Below, piece by piece: positions 9,674 to 18,943 of a stretch of DNA of 52,201 nucleotides (the first letter of the stretch is position 1; each line of letters starts with the position of its first letter). Below the pieces are notes generated by a model. It did not search any database and was not told where the DNA came from. It saw nothing but the letters and a program-made list of their open reading frames with translations. The translations under genes and the position numbers were made by a program. Source of the DNA: an uncultured SAR86 cluster bacterium (GTDB lineage: Bacteria; Pseudomonadota; Gammaproteobacteria; Magnimaribacterales; AG-339-G14); assembly GCA_902578495.1 (NCBI GenBank), contig CACHCY010000007.1, positions 1-52,201 on the forward strand. Direction: 5' to 3'.

Positions 9674-10859
9674 AGTTCTCTTTATTCATCATTGCAGGCA
9701 TTCAGGAGGAGCTTCTAGAAGCCTATTAAATTTTTTAAATTCAATAAAAGAAGATATTGATATTCTTTTATTAATTCCTAAGGGGCAATTAGAAAAAACT
9801 TTAAAGAAGGAAAACTTAAATTTTCTCTCAATATTGGGGCTTACTCAATTCGATAACTCTGAGGTGGGACACTATAAAGGTAAAAGATGGTTGATTCTGA
9901 TTAGGGAATTCTCTTTCCTATTCGCATCAATTTTCTCAGTTTTTAAATTAAGAAAATATAAATTTTCTGCTATACACGTTAATGAAATGAGTCTGATTAT
10001 AGTAGCAATTTTTTTTAAGATTTTTTTTTCTAGCCCTATATTGATGCATGTGAGAACAGTTCAAAATCAGAGAAAAAATTTAAGGTCTAGTATATTTTCT
10101 TTTTTCTTGAATAAGTATGTAGATCAAATTATCTGCATAGACCAAACCGTTTTAAGAAGTTTGAGCATTTATAATCTTAAAGTACCAACAGAAATTATTA
10201 GAAATAGTCATGTAATTGAAAACTCTAATTATGATCTAGAAAATTCATTTAAAAATAAAACAACAAGAGTTGCAATGGTCTCAAATTTCATAACTTATAA
10301 AGGCATATTTGACTTCTATGAAGCATCATTATTTCTGATTAAAAATAAAAAATTGAAAAATATAGAATTTCATATATTCGGAGATAATTATAGAAATATG
10401 GAAAGCATGAAAGGGAGATTTTTCCAATTTTTTGGATTTCAGAGAAATATTAAATTAGACCTTATAAAAAGAATTAACCAAGACTCAATGAAAAGTCACT
10501 TTCTTTTAAAGGGTCATGCCGAAAACCTTGATCAAGTATATAAAAATATTGATATATTATGTTTTCCTTCACATCTGAATGCTGTTGGAAGACCTGTAAT
10601 CGAGGCATCCCTTTATAAAATTCCAAGCATTGTTTCTTTAAGAGATATTGAAGAAAATGACTACATAGTAAATAAAATTACTGGAATAATTGTCAAAGAG
10701 AAAGATTATCTGCATTTATCAAAAGCCATTCAGGAATTACATGAAAATAAAGAAAAAAGAATAGAAATGGGTATCTCAGCTTTTACTCATTTTCAAAAAA
10801 ACTTTTCTCATATGATGAATTCCCAAAAATTTCTTAATATTCTCAGGCTTTACTGCTAA
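9657..10859 (+). CDS. Glycosyltransferase family 4
   Basis: GT-B glycosyltransferase (400 aa). N-terminal FIHHCRHSGGASRSLLNFL is the typical GT4 start with a glycine-rich acceptor loop. The C-terminal domain has VAMVSNFITYKGIFDFYEA, FHIFGDN, LLKGHAENLDQVY and DILCFPSHLNAVGRPVIEA, which carries the E of the E-x-x-x-x-x-x-E region (E at VIEA). It overlaps the polymerase gene by 17 bases and ends just before the second asnB, so these genes are probably cotranscribed. The sugar it transfers is unknown. Confidence 0.88.
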   Translation: MKNLPKVLFIHHCRHSGGASRSLLNFLNSIKEDIDILLLIPKGQLEKTLKKENLNFLSILGLTQFDNSEVGHYKGKRWLILIREFSFLFASIFSVFKLRKYKFSAIHVNEMSLIIVAIFFKIFFSSPILMHVRTVQNQRKNLRSSIFSFFLNKYVDQIICIDQTVLRSLSIYNLKVPTEIIRNSHVIENSNYDLENSFKNKTTRVAMVSNFITYKGIFDFYEASLFLIKNKKLKNIEFHIFGDNYRNMESMKGRFFQFFGFQRNIKLDLIKRINQDSMKSHFLLKGHAENLDQVYKNIDILCFPSHLNAVGRPVIEASLYKIPSIVSLRDIEENDYIVNKITGIIVKEKDYLHLSKAIQELHENKEKRIEMGISAFTHFQKNFSHMMNSQKFLNILRLYC

Positions 10860-10863
10860 TTTG

Positions 10864-12753
10864 ATGTGTGGAATTTTTGGAGTTGTAAATTATTTAGATG
10901 AGCAAAGATTTAAAAATGCTCTATCTCTCTTAAGTCATAGAGGTCCAGATGATTCTGGTTCGTATATAGATGATAAGAATCAAATTGCGCTAGGCCATAC
11001 AAGGCTATCAATTATTGATACCTCGAAGAATGGGAAGCAACCAATGGTTTCTGAATCTAAAAGATTCATCATTAGCTACAATGGCGAAATTTATAATTAT
11101 AAGTCACTTAGGTCAGAACTTACTGAATTAGGATACATTTTTAAAAGTACAACTGATACCGAGGTTATTTTGAATCTTTATGTCCACATGGGGTCTGAAA
11201 TGATTGATAGATTGGATGGAATATTTTCTATTGCGATCTATGATAAAGAAGCAAAAAAAATTTTTTTAGCAAGGGATAGATTTGGCATCAAACCTTTATA
11301 TTTCCACCATTCGAAAGAATCTTTTGTATTTTCAAGCGAGACAAAACCAATATCTTTTTATTTAAAGGATAGATTGAATTTAAATAAATCTTCATTTCTT
11401 ATGAGCTTAAAGTATTTATGGAACCCATTAAGCTCCTCTTTTGTCGAAGGCATTGAAAAGATCGAGCCCGGATCATTCTTGGAGATAGAATCCTCTAAAA
11501 TTAAAAAGCATAAATTTTCTTCTCCCCCTTTAGTAAACCAAAAAAATATTTCAAAAAAAATACAAAGTAGAGATGTGGCAAAAAAAGCTGTTTTCAATGC
11601 TTTGAAAAAAACCGTTGAAGACCAAATGATTTCAGATGTTCCATTAGGTTCTTTTCTGTCAGGAGGGCTAGATTCTTCTTCTATTGCTTATTTTGCCAGC
11701 AGGATTAATGAAAATTTAGAATGTTTTACAATTAAGACACAAGATGCAAAGGCTGATGGTTTTGACGATGATCTTCCATATGCCAAAAAAGTTGCAAAAT
11801 TTCTCGGGGTAAATCTAAATATTTGCGAAGTTTCTCCTGATAGTCTTATCAACGATATTGAAGAAACCATATCTATAATGAATGAACCTATCTCAGATCC
11901 AGCGATCTTTAATACTTATTTAATATGCAAGGAAGCAAAAAAAAATAAAATAAAAGTTTTACTTTCAGGAACGGGCGGAGATGATATTTTTACAGGTTAC
12001 AGAAGACACAAAGCTCTGCTTTTAAATAATAAGGTAAGGAAGTGGGTAAATTTAGGAAATGTAAATTTTTTAAATCGCCTTCTTAATGAAAATATTCCTG
12101 CGCAGAGAAGAGTTAAAAAATTTCTTACCAGCTTTAAAGATGGTTCAAATAAAATTACAGGTTACTTTAGTTGGGCTAACGAAGAAATTTTAAATTTAAT
12201 TTTAAAACCAAAATATCAGGAAATAATGAATCAGGATCCTCTAATGGATTATTTAGACTTAACTTGTAAAGATTCTAATTTAAGTGATTTAGACCAGATG
12301 TTAAGCTTGGAGCAAAGATTCTTCCTATCAGACCATAATCTTCACTATACAGATAAAATGTCTATGGCAGCAGGTATTGAAGTAAGAGTTCCTTTCTTGG
12401 GAGAGGAAATCACAAAGCTAGCATCAAAAATAGATGAGAAACTTTTAATTAATTTATTTTCTTCAAAAAGAATATTGAAAGATTCTATGACCGATTGTTT
12501 GCCTCGGGAAATAATTCATAGGCCAAAGACTGGCTTTGGAGCTCCAATTAGAAAATGGGTTAAATCTGACTTAAAAGCTTATATTAAGGATAAAATCACA
12601 ACAGAAAATATAAAAAAAACAGATATTCTTGATTATGAAGGCGTAATGAAGCTTATTAAACTTAACCAAGACGGGAAGGTGGATGCAAGTTACACAATCA
12701 TGCAAATACTTTCTCTGATTATTTGGAATGACATTAGAGACGATAATCTATGA
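10864..12753 (+). CDS. asnB: Glutamine-dependent asparagine synthase family protein (second copy)
   Basis: Second AsnB-like amidotransferase, 629 aa. I place the start at the ATG of MCGIFG rather than the in-frame TTG one codon upstream (10861), because the catalytic cysteine must be residue 2 so that removal of Met exposes it. HRGPDDSG, YNGEIYNY, TDTEVIL and SGGLDSS (residues 266-272) are present, and the PP-loop domain continues with SGTGGDDIFTGY. It overlaps the following bi-domain dehydrogenase by four bases (ATGA), which itself overlaps the heparinase-like gene. That coupling ties this copy to polysaccharide work, most likely amidation of a uronic acid, rather than asparagine supply. Role inferred. 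Confidence 0.88.
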   Translation: MCGIFGVVNYLDEQRFKNALSLLSHRGPDDSGSYIDDKNQIALGHTRLSIIDTSKNGKQPMVSESKRFIISYNGEIYNYKSLRSELTELGYIFKSTTDTEVILNLYVHMGSEMIDRLDGIFSIAIYDKEAKKIFLARDRFGIKPLYFHHSKESFVFSSETKPISFYLKDRLNLNKSSFLMSLKYLWNPLSSSFVEGIEKIEPGSFLEIESSKIKKHKFSSPPLVNQKNISKKIQSRDVAKKAVFNALKKTVEDQMISDVPLGSFLSGGLDSSSIAYFASRINENLECFTIKTQDAKADGFDDDLPYAKKVAKFLGVNLNICEVSPDSLINDIEETISIMNEPISDPAIFNTYLICKEAKKNKIKVLLSGTGGDDIFTGYRRHKALLLNNKVRKWVNLGNVNFLNRLLNENIPAQRRVKKFLTSFKDGSNKITGYFSWANEEILNLILKPKYQEIMNQDPLMDYLDLTCKDSNLSDLDQMLSLEQRFFLSDHNLHYTDKMSMAAGIEVRVPFLGEEITKLASKIDEKLLINLFSSKRILKDSMTDCLPREIIHRPKTGFGAPIRKWVKSDLKAYIKDKITTENIKKTDILDYEGVMKLIKLNQDGKVDASYTIMQILSLIIWNDIRDDNL

Positions 12754-14846
12754 AGCAACTATTTCAAAGCCTAAAAAATGGTCAACTTTATTTGGAGGAC
12801 ATTCCAAATAGAAAACCAGACAGCAATAATATCTGTATCAAAACAAGTATTTCATTATTGTCTCCAGGAACAGAGAAAATGCTTTTAGATTTTGGTAAGT
12901 CTGGGTTATTGAAAAAAGCTCTTTCTCAACCAGAAAGAGTTGAAGAAGTCATAAACAAGATGAAGATTGAGGGTGTATTTGAGACTTATCAGAAGGTCTT
13001 AAATAAATTAGATCAACCAATTCCATTGGGTTATTGCAATGTTGGTATAGTTGAAAGCGTTGGCAAAGAAGTAAAAAATTACAAAGTTGGCGATAGAGTC
13101 GTTTCCAATGGATTTCATGCAGAATTTGTCGAAGTTCCTGAAAATCTTTGCCAAAAAATTCCAGATAATGTAACCGATGAACAGGCCGTGTTTACAATTT
13201 TGTCATCTATTTCTCTTCACGGGATAAGATTATCTGAGCCAACTTTAGGTGAAAATTATGTAGTTATTGGTATGGGTTTGGTCGGCCTTCTATGTACTGA
13301 GTTACTAATTTTAAATGGATGTAATGTTATAAGCGTAGATATTGATTCAAGTAGGCTTGAACACGCTAAAAATCTTGGAGCTGAAACGGTACACCTTTCT
13401 GAAAAGATGAGTGTTGATGACGCTGTATCAGCTATATCCGGCAAACATGTAGTTGATGCTGTAATTATTTCAACTTCTTCTCAATCAAGTGATCCAGTTG
13501 ATATAGCAGCAAAAGTTTGCAGAAAAAAAGGAAGAATAATACTGGTTGGAACGGCAGATATTCGATTTTCTAGACAAGATCTTTATGAAAAAGAAATAAG
13601 TTTTAAGGTTTCTAGTTCCTATGGACCAGGAAGATACGATAAAAATTATGAAGATAAATCAATTGATTATCCAATCGCATATGTAAGATGGACTCAAAAT
13701 AGAAACTTTGAATCAATTCTTAATCTAATTGATAAGGGATCATTTAAGCCAGATAAACTAATTACAGATAGATTTAATTTTGAAAATTTTGAGCATGGCT
13801 ATGAAGCACTCAATAAAAATAATTCTTTAGGTGTTATTTTTCAATACAATCTGAAGAGTTCAGTTCAAAGAGATACTTTAGTACTAAATAACAAAACTAG
13901 CGCTCCTAAAGATTCAATAAAAGTTGATTTCATAGGCGCGGGAAACTACGCAACTTCTGTTCTCATGCCAAAGTTAGAAAAAAATAATGTCGACTTCAAT
14001 ATGCTTTTGACAAAGTCGGGGTTAAATACTCCAAATGTTTTAAAGAAATATTCTTTCAATGGAGTTACAAGTAATTCTGATGAAATTTTCAAAAATGGAA
14101 ATTCTGATATTGTTTTTGTAGCAAGCTCTCATTCTTCTCATGCAAAATTTTTAATACAAGCTATTGATGCAGACAAGAATATTTTTCTTGAGAAACCATT
14201 ATGTATAAATTTTGAACAATTAAATGAGATTAAAAATAAAATAAATAATTCACCGCAATTACCTTCAATAATGATGGGGTTTAATAGGCGTTTTTCTCCT
14301 TTGGTACAAAAAATTAAAAATGTTCTTTCAACAAATAAATATCCACTAGCAATTGAGTACACTATTAATGCAGGAAATATTTCAAATGATCATTGGATTC
14401 AGGACAAGGAGGAAGGAGGTGGAAGACTTATAGGAGAAGCATGTCATTTTATTGATTTAGCTGCTTTTCTAACTGATTCTGACATTGATGATTATTCCGT
14501 TATGCACTCGGATGCTTTAAATAGGGATACCTTCTCAATTTCGATTAAATTTAAAAACGCTTCCATAGCTAATATCAATTACTTTTCAAATGGTAATTCA
14601 AAATATCCAAAAGAAATTCTAAAAGTATTTTTTAACGATAAAGTTATTGTTCTGGATAATTTTAAAAAACTTAAATCTTATGGAGTAAAATCTTTAAAAA
14701 ATATAAGTTATTTTAGCCAAAAGAAAGGTCAAGCAGAGTGCATTAAGGGTTTTATAGAAACAATTAAAAAGGGAGAAAGATCTCCTATAAAACTTCAAGA
14801 AATCTTGAAGGTTAGCGAGATTTCTCTTGAACTCTCACATAATTGA
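12750..14846 (+). CDS. Bi-domain oxidoreductase: zinc-type alcohol dehydrogenase fused to Gfo/Idh/MocA
   Basis: Fusion protein of 698 aa. Residues 1 to about 360 form a medium-chain dehydrogenase: GYCNVGIVESVGKEV and VGDRVV in the catalytic part, and the NAD-binding GMGLVG at about 173-178. Residues from about 390 form a Gfo/Idh/MocA dehydrogenase with FIGAGNYATSVLMPKL, ASSHSSHAKF and the family motif EKPLC at about 481-485. Fusions of this layout are known from polysaccharide loci, often next to heparinase-like genes as here, but their reaction is poorly defined. A sugar-nucleotide or glycan-linked redox step is likely. It is coupled by ATGA to asnB upstream and by TTGA to the gene downstream. 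Confidence 0.85.
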   Translation: MKQLFQSLKNGQLYLEDIPNRKPDSNNICIKTSISLLSPGTEKMLLDFGKSGLLKKALSQPERVEEVINKMKIEGVFETYQKVLNKLDQPIPLGYCNVGIVESVGKEVKNYKVGDRVVSNGFHAEFVEVPENLCQKIPDNVTDEQAVFTILSSISLHGIRLSEPTLGENYVVIGMGLVGLLCTELLILNGCNVISVDIDSSRLEHAKNLGAETVHLSEKMSVDDAVSAISGKHVVDAVIISTSSQSSDPVDIAAKVCRKKGRIILVGTADIRFSRQDLYEKEISFKVSSSYGPGRYDKNYEDKSIDYPIAYVRWTQNRNFESILNLIDKGSFKPDKLITDRFNFENFEHGYEALNKNNSLGVIFQYNLKSSVQRDTLVLNNKTSAPKDSIKVDFIGAGNYATSVLMPKLEKNNVDFNMLLTKSGLNTPNVLKKYSFNGVTSNSDEIFKNGNSDIVFVASSHSSHAKFLIQAIDADKNIFLEKPLCINFEQLNEIKNKINNSPQLPSIMMGFNRRFSPLVQKIKNVLSTNKYPLAIEYTINAGNISNDHWIQDKEEGGGRLIGEACHFIDLAAFLTDSDIDDYSVMHSDALNRDTFSISIKFKNASIANINYFSNGNSKYPKEILKVFFNDKVIVLDNFKKLKSYGVKSLKNISYFSQKKGQAECIKGFIETIKKGERSPIKLQEILKVSEISLELSHN

Positions 14847-16498
14847 TCTTGAAAATACTTTTTTTATACTTCTCAACAATTCTGCATTTGAAGAGAGTTC
14901 AAATCTTCAACAGAATTTTTAGAAAATTTAAATTCCTGAAGTTAAAAGATGGAAAAAATGTTCGTACCAAAAACTTACATTCGAAATTTCCATACTTAAA
15001 AAACAGAACATATTCTTTTCACGGAAAAGAGTTCATTTTTTTAAATAAGAGTCTTAGGTTTGATGATAATTTTCTAAATCAATCAATTAAATATGAAAAA
15101 TTGTGGAGATATAATCTTTATTATTTTGATTTTTTAAATTCAAAAGATTCAATGAAATTTAATGATCAAAAAAAGGAGATCATTAATCTATTTATTACAA
15201 AATATCAAAAGAACATTAAGCATGAATTTTACGATCCTTATCCTCTATCTTTAAGGATTGTTAATTTAATTAAATGGGTTGTTAATGAAAAGATTAATGA
15301 CGACAGAATAACTAATTTTATTTATTTTCAAACAGAAATATTAAAACAAAAAATCGAGTATCATTTACTATGTAACCACTATTTTTCTAATCTAAAAGCT
15401 TTATCATTTTCTAGTATTTTTTTTGATCAATATAAGAATAATTCTTTTTCAAAGAAAGTACATGAAGAGCTTGATAGTCAATTAGATGAGCAATTCTTTT
15501 TAGATGGAGGCCACTTCGAAGGTTCTCCTATGTACCATTCTATTATTGTTGAAGACTTATTAGATATTCATAATCTCTATAGCTCAATTGAAGGTGATTG
15601 TTCAAATATTGATGATATCAATTCAAAACTAAGAGATATCATTTCTCTATCTATAGGTTGGTTAGAAAAAATGACGCATCCTAACAAAGAGATATCTTTT
15701 TTTAATGATTCTTCTTTGGGCATATCATTAAGCATAGATGATATAAACACCTATGCAGAATCACTTAATATTAAAAGTATTCAAGAAGAAAAATACTTGG
15801 AAAAAAATAATGTTTTATTAAATGGAAAAGAAAGTGGTTATGCTGTCTGTAAAAATCAAAATTTTTATATTATTTTTGATACTGCAGATATAGGTCCTTC
15901 TTATAATCCTGGCCATTGCCATGCAGATTCTCTTTCTTTTGAACTTTCTTCATTTGGTCATAAAATTTTTGTTAATAGAGGAACCTCAACTTATGAAAAC
16001 TCAGAAGAAAGAAATCTCATAAGATCTACAATTTCTCATAATACAGTTGTCATTGATGATAGAAATTCTTCAGATGTTTGGTCATCTTTCAGGGTCGGCA
16101 AAAGAGCAAAAATAATTGATAGGGATTGTAAAAAGCAAGACCAAAAAATCATTATGACCGGTCAACATGATGGATATTCTAGATTTTTAAACCCAGTATT
16201 TCATGAAAGGATGATTTCTTTTGATATGGATATTATAGAAATATATGATCAAGTAAGAGGAAGCATCGACAAATCTCAAAGTATTTTTTTACTTCATCCA
16301 GACATAGATGTGCATAGAATTGATTTACAAACTCTAGAACTAACTTTTTTTATGAGAAAATTGCTTTTAATTTCAGAAAATAATGTGGAAATAAATCCGG
16401 CTAAATATTCTCCTATGTTTAACGTGGATTTAGATACTAAAAGATTATTGGTAAATTTTGAGAATAATAATAAAACTACATTAAAAATAATATCTTGA
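14843..16498 (+). CDS. Heparinase II/III-like protein
   Basis: Heparinase II/III family (551 aa). The N-terminal two thirds are helical (alpha/alpha toroid), with RIVNLIKWV and HYFSNLKAL. The C-terminal part carries GPSYNPGHCHADSLSFEL at about residues 351-368 and ISHNTVVIDDRNSSDVWSSF near 397, which are the family's conserved blocks with catalytic His and Tyr/Asn candidates. Family members cut uronic-acid polysaccharides by beta-elimination. Homologues inside synthesis loci may trim or release chains during export. No clear signal peptide is seen, although the first 12 residues are hydrophobic, so its compartment is unsure. TTG start within a TTGA overlap; a second TTG two codons on is possible. 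Confidence 0.85.
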   Translation: MILKILFLYFSTILHLKRVQIFNRIFRKFKFLKLKDGKNVRTKNLHSKFPYLKNRTYSFHGKEFIFLNKSLRFDDNFLNQSIKYEKLWRYNLYYFDFLNSKDSMKFNDQKKEIINLFITKYQKNIKHEFYDPYPLSLRIVNLIKWVVNEKINDDRITNFIYFQTEILKQKIEYHLLCNHYFSNLKALSFSSIFFDQYKNNSFSKKVHEELDSQLDEQFFLDGGHFEGSPMYHSIIVEDLLDIHNLYSSIEGDCSNIDDINSKLRDIISLSIGWLEKMTHPNKEISFFNDSSLGISLSIDDINTYAESLNIKSIQEEKYLEKNNVLLNGKESGYAVCKNQNFYIIFDTADIGPSYNPGHCHADSLSFELSSFGHKIFVNRGTSTYENSEERNLIRSTISHNTVVIDDRNSSDVWSSFRVGKRAKIIDRDCKKQDQKIIMTGQHDGYSRFLNPVFHERMISFDMDIIEIYDQVRGSIDKSQSIFLLHPDIDVHRIDLQTLELTFFMRKLLLISENNVEINPAKYSPMFNVDLDTKRLLVNFENNNKTTLKIIS

Positions 16499-16598
16499 GT
16501 AAATTTCATCTTTTTAAAACAAGCTGTAAGATACACCAAAATTTTTTTGAAGATCTCTAATTATTTCTAAAACCTAATGCATCCTTGTGAACCCTTCT

Positions 16599-17732
16599 AT
16601 GAGAAATAAAAAAAAGATTTTAATCGTTATAGGAACAAGACCTGAGGCAATTAAAATAGCCCCTTTATATAGTGAAATAAAAAGATCAAAAAAGTTCTTC
16701 TTAAAACTTTGTATATCTGGCCAACATAAAGAGATGATAGATCAAGCATTAGAGGCTTTTGATATGAATATTGACTATTTTGCCTCTTCTGCTAAAAAGA
16801 ATCTAAACCTGAATGAATTATCTTCAGAATTATTTAAAGGTTTAGATCGAATTTATTCTGATTTTGGACCGGATTTAGTATTAGTTCATGGCGATACAAC
16901 CACGACACAGGTTGCGAGTATGGCTGCTTTTTTGAAAGATATTAAAGTAGGTCATATTGAGGCCGGCTTGAGATCAAATGATAAGAATTCTCCTTTTCCC
17001 GAGGAAATAAATCGCAGGGTCGCCTCATTAGTAACAGATTATCACTTTGCTCCTACTGAAAACGCGAAACAAAATCTTATTCTAGAAAATATTCCTAAAA
17101 AAAATATTTTTGTAACTGGCAATACTATTATCGATTCTTTAAAAAATACCTTACAAAAAATTGAGTCCAATAAATCTATTTTCAAAAAGCTTGATAAGAA
17201 TCTCTTAAAAATAATTGAAAAAAATGCTGACAGAAAAATTATATTAATAACAGGCCATCGAAGAGAAAACTTTGGAAGAAGTTTTGAGAATATTTGTCTT
17301 GCCATAAAAGATTTGGCTGATGAATTCGAAGAGAATGTCTTCATTTATCCAGTTCATTTAAACCCCAACGTCAGAAAGCCAGTTATGCAATTGTTAAAAA
17401 ATAAAAAGAATATTTTTTTAATAGATCCTCTAGACTATATTAATTTTCTATATTTAATGAAAAAGTGTTCGTTAGTAATTACTGACAGTGGAGGATTGCA
17501 GGAAGAATGCCCAAGTCTTGGACTTCCATTGGTTCTTATGAGAAATAAAACAGAAAGACCCGAAATATTTGAGTATGAAGGTTTTTCGATGACAGGCCCG
17601 GATAGAAAAAAAATTATTTATGCGTCAAGAAAGTATTTAACTTTAGGGGAAAAAATAAAGAAAAAGAATCTTTTTGGAGATGGAAATGCTTCTAAAAGAA
17701 TTGTAAAAACACTACTAAAAGAATTTTCATGA
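16599..17732 (+). CDS. wecB: UDP-N-acetylglucosamine 2-epimerase (non-hydrolysing)
   Basis: Converts UDP-GlcNAc to UDP-ManNAc in the cytoplasm. The classic WecB motifs are present: VIGTRPEAIKIAPL, SGQHKEMIDQALEAF, VHGDTTTTQVA, HIEAGLRSNDKNSPFPEE, GHRRENFG and TDSGGLQEECPSLG. I chose the ATG at 16599 because family members start a few residues before the KKILIVIGTRP strand; an in-frame GTG at 16587 would add four residues. It overlaps wecC by four bases (ATGA), so the pair makes UDP-ManNAcA. The 100-base gap upstream holds no other gene. Confidence 0.93.
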   Translation: MRNKKKILIVIGTRPEAIKIAPLYSEIKRSKKFFLKLCISGQHKEMIDQALEAFDMNIDYFASSAKKNLNLNELSSELFKGLDRIYSDFGPDLVLVHGDTTTTQVASMAAFLKDIKVGHIEAGLRSNDKNSPFPEEINRRVASLVTDYHFAPTENAKQNLILENIPKKNIFVTGNTIIDSLKNTLQKIESNKSIFKKLDKNLLKIIEKNADRKIILITGHRRENFGRSFENICLAIKDLADEFEENVFIYPVHLNPNVRKPVMQLLKNKKNIFLIDPLDYINFLYLMKKCSLVITDSGGLQEECPSLGLPLVLMRNKTERPEIFEYEGFSMTGPDRKKIIYASRKYLTLGEKIKKKNLFGDGNASKRIVKTLLKEFS

Positions 17733-18943
17733 AAAAAATTTCTATATTAGGGCTAGGATATATTGGTTTACCAAGTGCTGCTTATTATTCAAAGTTTAAT
17801 TATCACATTTCTGGTTATGACATTGACAAAGATCATATTGAGAACCTTAAAAATTCAAAATTTGATATTACCGAACCCGGATTAAGCTCTCTTTTAAAAA
17901 AACAGATAAAATCCAAAAAGTTAGAATTTGTAGATCTATTACCTAAAAGTAACATATATATAGTTTGCGTTCCTACGCCTTTAAAAAAACAAAAAAAAGT
18001 TTTCAAGCCAGATTTAAGTTATTTAAAGCATGCTATCAAGTCTATTAAAGAAGCAGGCGTTAATACTAAAACCTTAATTTTAATTGAATCCACCTGTCCA
18101 GTTGGAACTACGGAAAAAGTATCAAAAATTTTTTCTGCTGATAATTTTCCAATGATTGCATACTGTCCAGAGAGGGTTTTACCTGGCAACCTGCTAAAAG
18201 AATTGGCATCCAATGAAAGGGTTGTAGGGGGCATTGATTCCAGATCTACTAATGCTGCATTTAATTTTTATAAGAATGTTATAGATTCTGAAGTGCATAA
18301 AACTGACTCTAACACTGCAGAAATGTGTAAATTGGTTGAAAATAGTTTTCGAGATACAAACATTGCCTTCGCTAATGAAATATCTCTTTTATCAGATAAA
18401 GTAGGGATTAATGCTTATGAGTTAATTAATCTAGCCAATAAACATCCTCGAGTTAATATTTTAGAACCGGGACCCGGCGTAGGAGGACATTGTATAGCTG
18501 TAGATCCTTGGTTTCTTATCAATGGGTTTAAATCTTCTTCAAGACTCTTAGAAACAAGTAGAAAGGTTAACGACTTTAAACCGAAATTTGTTTTGAAAAA
18601 ATTAGATGAAGAAGTTGTAAGTTTTAAGAAACAAAATAACAGAGAACCAAAAATTGCAATTCTTGGAATCTCTTTCAAGCCTGATATAGATGATGTAAGA
18701 GAATCACCATCTTTGGATATCGCTATGGCTGCAAAGAAAAACTATAAAGATGTATATGTATTTGATCCTTATCAGAAAGAAAGTCATGACATTGATATAT
18801 GTAAAGAAGAAGATATCTTTAAATGTGACCTTTTTTTATTCCTTGTAAACCATACACACTTTCACAACTCAAAATTTACTAAAGTTTTTCACACGAAAAA
18901 TTCTTTAGATTTTTGTAATTTTACTAAGTCCAAAGTTTTATGA
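17729..18943 (+). CDS. wecC: UDP-N-acetyl-D-mannosamine dehydrogenase
   Basis: NAD-dependent four-electron oxidation of UDP-ManNAc to UDP-ManNAcA. The N-terminal Rossmann motif is LGLGYIGLPSAAYYS. The central region has STCPVGTTEKV and CPERVLPGN, and the catalytic cysteine lies in PGPGVGGHCIAVDPW at about residue 254. ILGISFKPDIDDVRESPS starts the C-terminal nucleotide-binding domain. The HCIAVDPW variant is typical of WecC and related UDP-HexNAc dehydrogenases, whereas UDP-glucose dehydrogenases have G-x-C-L-P-K-D. It overlaps wecB and ugd by four bases each, which makes a coupled uronic-acid precursor block. Confidence 0.92.
   Translation: MKKISILGLGYIGLPSAAYYSKFNYHISGYDIDKDHIENLKNSKFDITEPGLSSLLKKQIKSKKLEFVDLLPKSNIYIVCVPTPLKKQKKVFKPDLSYLKHAIKSIKEAGVNTKTLILIESTCPVGTTEKVSKIFSADNFPMIAYCPERVLPGNLLKELASNERVVGGIDSRSTNAAFNFYKNVIDSEVHKTDSNTAEMCKLVENSFRDTNIAFANEISLLSDKVGINAYELINLANKHPRVNILEPGPGVGGHCIAVDPWFLINGFKSSSRLLETSRKVNDFKPKFVLKKLDEEVVSFKKQNNREPKIAILGISFKPDIDDVRESPSLDIAMAAKKNYKDVYVFDPYQKESHDIDICKEEDIFKCDLFLFLVNHTHFHNSKFTKVFHTKNSLDFCNFTKSKVL

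Noticed and set aside
10861-10863. TTG start one codon before the second asnB
   Set aside because: It would put the catalytic cysteine at residue 3, which blocks maturation of the amidotransferase.
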